30,130 bases of DNA from a virus: IMG/VR virus record IMGVR_UViG_3300042892_000945, positions 1 to 30,130 of that record. One strand, 5' to 3'. Within the stretch, counting starts at the first letter, position 1; every line of letters starts with the position of its first letter. Below the pieces are notes generated by a model. It had not been told where the DNA came from and did no database searches. It saw nothing but the letters and a program-made list of their open reading frames with translations. A program made the position numbers and the translations under genes. Shown here in pieces: positions 24,598 through 30,130 of the stretch.

Positions 24598-27273
24598 GTG
24601 TCATATTCTATTTTACGGACAGATGGTACGTTATTAACAACGATTCCCGATGGTGTTATCAACACCACAAGTACTCCTTTAGGACTGCCCGGTAGAAACT
24701 TTGCCAGCTACGGTCAAGTTGTAGATACTAACTTTGTACACCAACTTGAAAATTTTGCTGATAATGTTGTCCCTTCAAATGCTATTAGAGGGCAATTATG
24801 GTATGACACGGATTCCCCACCCGTAGGAAGTACTGGTGTTCTAAAAATCTGTCCTGCTGACGGTGAATCAAATTCGGCTAATTGGTATACTGTACTAACA
24901 CCGCAGTCAATCAGTAATCTTACGCTCGACAACCTTATTGCTACTGCTAATATTACAGCAAACAATGCAGCTATCACTAATAATGCAAACGCTAATGCAA
25001 TCAGTACAAATTACCTAACGGTAAATGTCAATGCTAACATAGCAAACGCTAATATCACCGGTATCACTTATGCTAACACTGTCAATACAAGAGTTATTAC
25101 AACTGGTACTAGATCAACACTAGGGAATATTACCGGAGCTTGGACAATCAACGGTCAAGGTACTGTTAATAGTGTAGCAGTGACAAGTCTTTGGGTTACT
25201 GGCGGCAACTTAGTCATTACTGACCCTTCAGGTGTTACCGGCATTCGCACTGATAATTATATGTATGCAAATGGCGCAGCGGTAGACTTCGCCGGATCTT
25301 ATACTAATTCAAACGTTGCTGCCTTTTTACCTACTTACGTAGGAAATGTGGGCGAGGTAGGCAACCCTACGATTTTCAATGGTAGAACTCTTACTACCGG
25401 TTCTAACACAACAACCGGCGAACTAACAGGCAACTGGACGCTTTCTGCTGGATCCAAACTCAACGGATTGAGCGGCATTAGCGCAGCTAATATTGTCGGC
25501 ACAGTTGCTAATGCAACGTATGCTGATACTGCCGGCGCTGCCTTAACAGCAGGGACAGTAACAACAAACGCACAACCAAATATCACAAGTGTCGGTACAT
25601 TATCTAGCCTTGCTGTTACTGGCAACGTAACCGCAGGAAATGTTTACGCTAATAGTGGTGCTATTGGTGCAGCATTATTAACCGGTACATTAACAACTGC
25701 TGCTCAACCAAATGTTACTTCTCTAGGGACTCTAACAGGACTTACTGTTTCGGGAACAACTTCACTTAGTGGCGGCCCAGTTGCTTTAGGGTCAAACAGC
25801 AACGTAAGTATCACTGGCGGCTCCGCCGGTCAAGTATTGTCAACAGACGGATCAGGTGGACTAAGCTGGGTTCCTACCGGAACAGCCACAACAGCTATTA
25901 CGGTTACTGCTAATGCTCAGCCTAATATCACATCTGTTGGTACATTAAGTAGTCTTGCTGTTACTGGAAATATCTCAGCCGGCAACGTAACAGTCAGTGG
26001 AATATTCGCAGGTAATGCCGCGGGATTGACTAATGTTCCGGCTGCAAACATTGTGGGGACAATTGCTAGTGCGACAAGTGCAACAACAGCTACTTCGGCC
26101 ACTACAGCAGGCACAGTAACAACTGCTGCTCAACCTAATATCACTTCACTTGGTACTCTTGCATCATTAGCTGTAAGCGGCAATGCTACATTTACCGGAC
26201 AAGTAGTTAATCTAGGTACTGTTGCTAATCTCAGAATTACAGGGGGAACTGGCGGCGAGGTGTTGACCTCAACTGGCAGCGGCGGACTAACTTGGACATC
26301 AGGTGCCGCAGCCACAACAGCTATTACGGTCACTGCTAACGCACAGCCAAATATCACAAGCGTTGGTACACTAACATCACTAGCTGTTAGTGGCAACATT
26401 ACTGCTGGTAATGTAACAGTTAGTGGAAGATTTGTCGGTAACGGAGCTGGATTAACTGGTATTGCTGGCAGCGGCATATCAGGTCAAGTTGGCAATGCTC
26501 TTACAGCGGGTACAGTGTATTCAAACGCTCAACCAAATATCACCAGTGTTGGCACCTTGTCATCGCTAAGTGTTAGCGGTAACATAACCTCAGGTAACGT
26601 GACTGCTACGCACTATGGTAGTGGTGCAGGACTAACAAGTATTCCAGGCGGAAATGTTACTGGTACTGTTGCAAATGCAAGCTATGCTACTTCAGCCGGA
26701 ACAGCATCTTCAGCAACCACTGCTAGCACGGCAACATCTGCAACTACTGCTACCAATGCAAGCTTTGCTACTAGTGCTGGCAGTGCGACAAGCGCAACTA
26801 CAGCAACCAGAGCCGCAACAGTAACAACTAATGCTCAACCAAATATTACATCTGTTGGTACATTATCATCATTGTCCGTTTCGGGAGGAGTAGGTGTTTC
26901 AGGAGCGTTGACCGCAGGGTCAGCAGCTATTTCAGGAGCATTAACTAAAGGTGGTGCGAGTGTACTAACAGCAGCAGATTTTACAACAGCCGGCTCCGGT
27001 GCAGCAACAGGATGGACTCGTTTACCTAATGGATTGTTACTGCAATACGGCACTGCATTCGTGACTAGAAAAGCTTATACTAACGTTTTTTACCCGATAT
27101 CATTTTCTAGTTTTTCTATTGCGGTCTGTAGTGGGTCTACTCAGTCAAACGGTGACGGTTCTCAGGGCGCTCCGGGCGTTACTAGCACTACTACTTCCGG
27201 TTTCACAACATTCTTTGGTACTGATGGTGGCGGCAGCGGAATTACGATTCAATGGGTAGCAATCGGATATTAA
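24598..27273 (+). CDS. Long repetitive tail fibre with Gp53-like C-terminal tip
   Basis: This 891-residue fibre starts at a GTG with a strong ribosome site (AAGGAG, 24584-24589) that overlaps the preceding stop. The GTG is supported because the N-terminus (MSYSILRTDGTLLTTIPDGV) aligns residue for residue with the second fibre at 27692. The N-terminal ~100 residues, with NFVHQLENFA and RGQLWYDT, are the attachment domain of many T4-like fibres. The shaft has seven repeats of NAQPNITSVGTLSSLAVTGN type plus Ala/Thr/Ser-rich stretches, suggesting a trimeric beta structure. The last ~90 residues (GWTRLPNGLLLQYG to IQWVAIGY) match the Gp53-like C-terminal domain, a receptor-binding tip. The protein should therefore carry host recognition. 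The chaperone gene starts one base after its stop. Confidence 0.85.
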   Translation: MSYSILRTDGTLLTTIPDGVINTTSTPLGLPGRNFASYGQVVDTNFVHQLENFADNVVPSNAIRGQLWYDTDSPPVGSTGVLKICPADGESNSANWYTVLTPQSISNLTLDNLIATANITANNAAITNNANANAISTNYLTVNVNANIANANITGITYANTVNTRVITTGTRSTLGNITGAWTINGQGTVNSVAVTSLWVTGGNLVITDPSGVTGIRTDNYMYANGAAVDFAGSYTNSNVAAFLPTYVGNVGEVGNPTIFNGRTLTTGSNTTTGELTGNWTLSAGSKLNGLSGISAANIVGTVANATYADTAGAALTAGTVTTNAQPNITSVGTLSSLAVTGNVTAGNVYANSGAIGAALLTGTLTTAAQPNVTSLGTLTGLTVSGTTSLSGGPVALGSNSNVSITGGSAGQVLSTDGSGGLSWVPTGTATTAITVTANAQPNITSVGTLSSLAVTGNISAGNVTVSGIFAGNAAGLTNVPAANIVGTIASATSATTATSATTAGTVTTAAQPNITSLGTLASLAVSGNATFTGQVVNLGTVANLRITGGTGGEVLTSTGSGGLTWTSGAAATTAITVTANAQPNITSVGTLTSLAVSGNITAGNVTVSGRFVGNGAGLTGIAGSGISGQVGNALTAGTVYSNAQPNITSVGTLSSLSVSGNITSGNVTATHYGSGAGLTSIPGGNVTGTVANASYATSAGTASSATTASTATSATTATNASFATSAGSATSATTATRAATVTTNAQPNITSVGTLSSLSVSGGVGVSGALTAGSAAISGALTKGGASVLTAADFTTAGSGAATGWTRLPNGLLLQYGTAFVTRKAYTNVFYPISFSSFSIAVCSGSTQSNGDGSQGAPGVTSTTTSGFTTFFGTDGGGSGITIQWVAIGY
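25567..26900 (+). repeat. Seven NAQPNITSVGTL fibre-shaft repeats
   Basis: Units begin at about 25567, 25699, 25912, 26125, 26338, 26524 and 26830. The core is [NA]AQPN[IV]TS[VL]GTL.[SG]L[AST]V[TS]G, often followed by NITAGNVTVSG and then GAGLT-type turns. Spacing is uneven (132, 213, 213, 213, 186 and 306 bases), so three consecutive intervals are exactly 213 bases, i.e. a 71-residue super-repeat. The unit is protein-coding throughout and is not a CRISPR. Confidence 0.85.
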
Positions 27274-27274
27274 A

Positions 27275-27649
27275 ATGACAATTTACTACAGTCCAATTAC
27301 CTCAGGGTTTTATGATACTGAAGTTGTAAAATATCCCGTGCTGCCCGACGATTGTATAGAAATTACCGTTGAGGAACGTGATGAATACATTAATGAAATT
27401 AATAATCACGAAAATCAATTGGTAGTAGTTGATGGAAAATTAGTTTTAACCATTAGAGAAAGAATAATAACTTGGCAAACGATAAGATTAGATCGTAATG
27501 ATAGATTGAATAGTAGTGACCATACCCAAATAGGTGACTACCCAGGAAATAAAGAAGCGTGGTCAATTTACAGACAGCAACTTAGAGATATACCACAAAC
27601 TTTTGCTACCCCGGAAGAAGTGATTTGGCCAAAGTCGCCAAATAACTAA
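27275..27649 (+). CDS. Tail fibre assembly chaperone
   Basis: This 124-residue protein starts one base after the fibre stop, so translation is probably coupled; no good ribosome site is visible. The N-terminus (ITSGFYDTEV, then LPDDCIEITVEERDEYI) follows the pattern of phage tail-fibre assembly proteins. The C-terminal half (IRLDRNDRLNSSDHTQIGDY, then EAWSIYRQQLRDIP, then EEVIWP) is the tail assembly chaperone motif, usually IR..RN.LL..SDW...D.....W..YR..LRDIP....WP. In this protein the usual W after SD is H. Such proteins bind the fibre tip and help trimer folding, and are not part of the virion. Its position right after the fibre with a Gp53-like tip points to that fibre as its client. Confidence 0.85.
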   Translation: MTIYYSPITSGFYDTEVVKYPVLPDDCIEITVEERDEYINEINNHENQLVVVDGKLVLTIRERIITWQTIRLDRNDRLNSSDHTQIGDYPGNKEAWSIYRQQLRDIPQTFATPEEVIWPKSPNN

Positions 27650-27663
27650 GCGAAAAAAAGTAA

Positions 27664-27671
27664 GATAAATA
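27664..27671 (+). promoter_or_regulatory. Late promoter octamer before the second fibre gene
   Basis: GATAAATA is followed at T4-like spacing by a predicted start near 27677. This leaves a 15-base leader carrying the ribosome site GGAG (27679-27682), nine bases before the ATG at 27692. No terminator-like hairpin is seen in the 42-base gap, so read-through from upstream is also likely. Confidence 0.6.
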
Positions 27672-27691
27672 ATTTGACGGAGAATTTTTAA

Positions 27692-28930
27692 ATGGCATAT
27701 ACAATTGTAAAAAGCGACGGAACAGTATTAACGACCATCGCTGATGGTACAATTAACACAACTAGTACTTCTTTAGGTCTGCCTGGCAGAAGTTTTTCAG
27801 GGTACGGTCAAGCAGTAGATACTAATTTTGTACATCAACTCGAAAACTTTGCATCAGCAACTCCACCGCCCAATCCTTTGCGCGGTCAACAGTGGTTTAA
27901 TACTACCAACAATACAATGTACGTTTGCCCGTCTGACGGAGAAGCTAATGCTGCTGCTTGGTTAGCACTAACATCGACCGCATCAGGTGGCTCTACTTCA
28001 TTCGGAGAAATTACTGTTTCCGGTTCAGTGTCAGCTAACAATATAGTTGCAACTAACGAAATTTCTGCTACTACCCTCACTTCAAGTTATTTGACTATAT
28101 CAACTCAAGCAAACATTGCAAATGCTACATTAAGTGGCACAACAACTATTGCAAACTTAAACACTACCTCTATTACAACAGGTAGTGCAACTACAAACGG
28201 TAGTTTGACAGGTACTTGGAGCTTAAGTGGATCCGGTATTGCTAACGGAGTTAACGGCACTGCACTTTGGATTACGAATGGCAACTTAATGATATCCGGC
28301 GCTGGCAGCGTAGGTATCGTAACAGACAACTATTATTTTGCAAACGGTGACCCAATCTCGTTTACTGGAACATATTCTAACTCTAACGTGCAATCATATT
28401 TGCCTACATACGTTGGTAATGTCGGTAGCTTCGGTGGCGCAACTGTGTTTAACGGTAGAACTCTTACTACCGGTGCTAATACGACCGCAGGAAATATAAC
28501 AGGTAACTGGATCTTAACTGCTGGTTCAAGAATTCAAGCTACTTACGCTGACCTTGCAGAACGATTTGAAGCAGACCAAGAATACGATCCAGGTACAGTC
28601 GTTGAACTGGGCGGCGAAAAAGAAGTAACTGCGGTAAAAGATGATCTATCAGATAAAGTATTTGGTGTTGTTTCACTGACTGCTGCTTATATGATGAATG
28701 CAACTGCCGGAGACGATGCAACCCACCCAGCTATTGCTCTTGCTGGTCGAGTTAAGGTTAACGTAATCGGTAAAGTAAATAAAGGTGACAGGCTAGTAAG
28801 CGCCGGTCAAGGTAGAGCCCGTGCAGCTAAATTAGGGGAAGCTAACGCTTTCAACACCGTAGGTAGGGCGCTTATTGATAAATACACTGATGATGAAGGC
28901 TCAGTAGAAGCTGTAGTCACAGTGAGATAA
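27692..28930 (+). CDS. Second fibre-like structural protein with a DLAE-type C-terminal domain
   Basis: This 412-residue protein is a paralogue of the long fibre at 24598 over about residues 1-282. They share the attachment domain (TSLGLPGRSFSGYGQAVDTN, then NFVHQLENFA) and the later block LPTYVGNVG, then FNGRTLTTGANTTAG, then GNWILTAGS. It lacks the NAQPNITSVGTL shaft. The tip differs completely: residues 283-412 begin YADLAERFEADQEYDPGTVV and continue with VFGVVSLTAAYMMNATAGDD, LAGRVKVNVIGKVNKGDRLV and GSVEAVVTVR. This resembles the Peptidase_G2-like (IMC autoproteolytic) C-terminal domain of phage fibres, recalled rather than searched. Autocleavage cannot be judged here. It has its own late promoter and ribosome site. 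Confidence 0.75.
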   Translation: MAYTIVKSDGTVLTTIADGTINTTSTSLGLPGRSFSGYGQAVDTNFVHQLENFASATPPPNPLRGQQWFNTTNNTMYVCPSDGEANAAAWLALTSTASGGSTSFGEITVSGSVSANNIVATNEISATTLTSSYLTISTQANIANATLSGTTTIANLNTTSITTGSATTNGSLTGTWSLSGSGIANGVNGTALWITNGNLMISGAGSVGIVTDNYYFANGDPISFTGTYSNSNVQSYLPTYVGNVGSFGGATVFNGRTLTTGANTTAGNITGNWILTAGSRIQATYADLAERFEADQEYDPGTVVELGGEKEVTAVKDDLSDKVFGVVSLTAAYMMNATAGDDATHPAIALAGRVKVNVIGKVNKGDRLVSAGQGRARAAKLGEANAFNTVGRALIDKYTDDEGSVEAVVTVR

Positions 28931-28939
28931 GGATTTAGA

Positions 28940-29893
28940 ATGACCTACGCACAATTTGGCACAATTCAGGCAGCAGATTTTAATACGTTAGTGGGAGGAA
29001 ATCCTACTACTACTGCTAACACTTTAAATGCAACTTGGGCAACCGGCGGCACTAATGCTGGTTATGGTCAAACTGCTGTGAGCAACGTTACTGCTGGGAC
29101 TAACATCCTAGCTAGTACTCAATGGTCATCACTAGTATCTAATACAGCTAGTGCAGCATCACATCAAGGCTCTAGTATTACAAGTGTTTCTGTTCCGGTT
29201 GCCGGCGGTACTATTACTTACAATGCAGCCATTCCTACTAACTTGACAACTATCTATACCAACAGATTAAATGCAACTGCACAAGGTTCAACACCTCCAA
29301 ATACTGCGACTAGAGGAACAACTTGGTCAAACCAATTGACATTTACTCATACTGCTACTTTTGCTAGTGGTAATGCAGCACGTTATTTCTTTAATGCCGG
29401 TGGTCAAATCAAGATGACAGTATCACATCCGGGTGTTTCTGGCATTGATTTATTGTTTAACAATCTTGCAAGCAACGTAGGCACCGTAGTTATGTCTTCT
29501 CCGACATCAGGATCAGTATCTATTGCAGGAACATCATATAACGGTATTACTAAAGTAGGTGGAAGCGGAAACACTCCCACTATCGCAACAAATAATGGAT
29601 ACTATGCGTTGACCACATCTAACGCTACTATATTCACCCAAACTGCAAGTACGGGCCCGAGCGGTTATCTATCATCATTCATTCGCTTCATTGCTGTAAG
29701 TAATGGTACACAGGGTGCGAACGGTGATGCTGGCTCAGTAATTACTATCTATACTATTTGGGACGAAGTTCCTGATGGTCTTGTTGTTGCATCAGGTTCA
29801 GCAACTACCATGACGCTTACTCCCCCTTCTACTACTAACATCGCTAATTCTTGGGGCGCAATCACGTTGACCGGTACTGTAACCGGTTCTTAA
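28940..29893 (+). CDS. Putative virion structural protein of a marine phage family
   Basis: This 317-residue protein follows the second fibre after nine bases. Its ribosome site (AAGGA, 28929-28933) overlaps the preceding stop, so the two genes probably share a transcript. The N-terminal ~110 residues (FGTIQAADFNTLVGGNPTTT, then WATGGTNAGYGQTAVSNV, then SAASHQGSSIT) form a module I recall from many marine phage structural proteins. The remainder reads as a beta-sandwich with the landmark FASGNAARYFFNAGGQIK at about residues 142-159 and a C-terminal Ser/Thr-rich strand region. No Cys-rich, membrane or catalytic motif is present. Its place next to the fibres suggests a decoration or adhesin role on the tail. 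The family match is from memory and the function is unknown. Confidence 0.65.
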   Translation: MTYAQFGTIQAADFNTLVGGNPTTTANTLNATWATGGTNAGYGQTAVSNVTAGTNILASTQWSSLVSNTASAASHQGSSITSVSVPVAGGTITYNAAIPTNLTTIYTNRLNATAQGSTPPNTATRGTTWSNQLTFTHTATFASGNAARYFFNAGGQIKMTVSHPGVSGIDLLFNNLASNVGTVVMSSPTSGSVSIAGTSYNGITKVGGSGNTPTIATNNGYYALTTSNATIFTQTASTGPSGYLSSFIRFIAVSNGTQGANGDAGSVITIYTIWDEVPDGLVVASGSATTMTLTPPSTTNIANSWGAITLTGTVTGS

Positions 29894-29912
29894 CTTTTTA
29901 ATTACACAAGGG

Positions 29913-29951
29913 GTATCCATCTAAATACTCATAGGAGTTTATGATGGATAC
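29913..29951 (+). promoter_or_regulatory. Hairpin hiding a start codon, with a late promoter between its arms
   Basis: GTATCCATC (29913-29921) is a perfect nine-base inverted repeat of GATGGATAC (29943-29951), with a further G-U pair outside. The 3' arm covers the start codon at 29944. The late-promoter-like CTAAATA (29921-29927) begins at the end of the 5' arm and continues into the loop. T4-like spacing predicts a transcript start near 29933, at the first base of the ribosome site AGGAG (29933-29937). RNA from upstream would carry both arms; RNA from the local promoter would lack the 5' arm. Confidence 0.6.
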
Positions 29952-30130
29952 TAAGACCTTAATTACCGATGCAAAAGCTCGTTTTGCTCACAACTCAGCA
30001 AAAGATTATCTAAAAGAAAAGTACAATGCTAAGCTACTAGTAGCAGAGCAGGGCGGTCTATGGCGTGCTGACCAAGAAACTATTGCATTTTTAACAGTAA
30101 TGCCGAACGGCGGTGACGATAAACTTATTC
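29944..30130 (+). CDS. Conserved small phage protein, 3' end outside the window
   Basis: Only the first 62 residues are present, from MDTKTLITDAKARFAHNSAK through YLKEKYNAKLLVAEQGGLWR to the window edge. Two ATGs are adjacent (29941 and 29944). The ribosome site AGGAG (29933-29937) is three bases from the first and six from the second, so 29944 is the better start. The sequence resembles a small conserved protein of marine T4-like phages that I recall by its DAKARF.HNSAK.YL.EKY and GGLW landmarks; its function is not known to me. It has its own late-promoter-like element and a possible start-hiding hairpin. Confidence 0.7.
   Translation, partial: MDTKTLITDAKARFAHNSAKDYLKEKYNAKLLVAEQGGLWRADQETIAFLTVMPNGGDDKLI

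Noticed and set aside
26130-26477. Minus-strand frame of 115 codons, with others at 4415-4717, 17884-18186, 20035-20298 and 25335-25625
   Set aside because: They lie wholly inside long plus-strand genes with clear protein signatures, have biased Val/Pro/Ala composition from the antisense of Thr/Gly-rich repeats, and have no promoter or ribosome-site context.
25567-26900. Regularly spaced repeats resembling a CRISPR array
   Set aside because: The repeats are degenerate at the DNA level, stay in frame, and encode a fibre shaft. The intervals are far longer than CRISPR spacers.
26990-27273. Diversity-generating retroelement target at the fibre tip
   Set aside because: No reverse transcriptase, template repeat or matching second copy of this segment is present in the window.
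27650-27691. Run of seven A's after the chaperone gene as a terminator
   Set aside because: The run is A on the coding strand rather than T, and no stem precedes it.
28538-28930. Endosialidase-type (S74) intramolecular chaperone at the end of the second fibre
   Set aside because: The DLAE...GTVV...GVVS...AGRV order fits the Peptidase_G2-like domain better, and the S74 landmarks are absent.

Overview
The window is part of the late structural region of a T4-like contractile-tailed phage (myovirus). All genes are on the plus strand and tightly packed. The evidence is the order gp25-like wedge protein, gp6-like wedge protein, a giant structural protein in the position T4 uses for gp7, then tail-fibre genes. 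A T4-type late promoter octamer (GATAAATA or close) also stands before six of the genes. The AT-rich sequence, and fibre and repeat families I know mainly from marine T4-like phages, suggest an aquatic bacterial host. The host cannot be named from this window.

Layout. Bases 44-493 encode the gp25-like protein and 540-3908 an enlarged gp6-like protein. Bases 3917-23806 are one uninterrupted frame for a 6629-residue protein that fills two thirds of the window. It looks like a conserved baseplate-type core, in at least two blocks, into which many modules have been inserted: a cupredoxin-like domain, an FG-GAP (integrin-like) beta-propeller, an Asp-box (BNR-like) beta-propeller, about fifteen copies of a small beta module with a YYV...FTIS...GG signature, and a second repeat family with one copy nested inside another. 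A 46-codon gene follows at 23825-23965, overlapping by one base a 206-aa structural protein (23965-24585) that carries a similar short motif.

The fibre block holds a long repetitive fibre with a Gp53-like C-terminal tip (24598-27273), a tail-fibre assembly chaperone (27275-27649) and a second fibre (27692-28930). The second fibre shares the first one's N-terminal ~280 residues but ends in a different domain, built around a DLAE motif. A 317-aa putative structural protein (28940-29893) and the start of a small conserved gene (29944 to the window end) finish the window.

How the parts work together. gp25, gp6 and the giant protein would build the baseplate wedge and its periphery. The fibres and the 206-aa and 317-aa proteins would carry host recognition. 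Expression appears to come from local late promoters plus read-through. Two of these promoters are placed so that the predicted transcript starts exactly at the ATG (leaderless). Another lies in the loop of a hairpin that would hide the next start codon only in read-through mRNA.

There is no gene-free stretch longer than 300 bases. The longest gap between the larger genes (23807-23964) holds the 46-codon gene. I saw no tRNA, rRNA, CRISPR, insertion sequence, integrase or convincing terminator.
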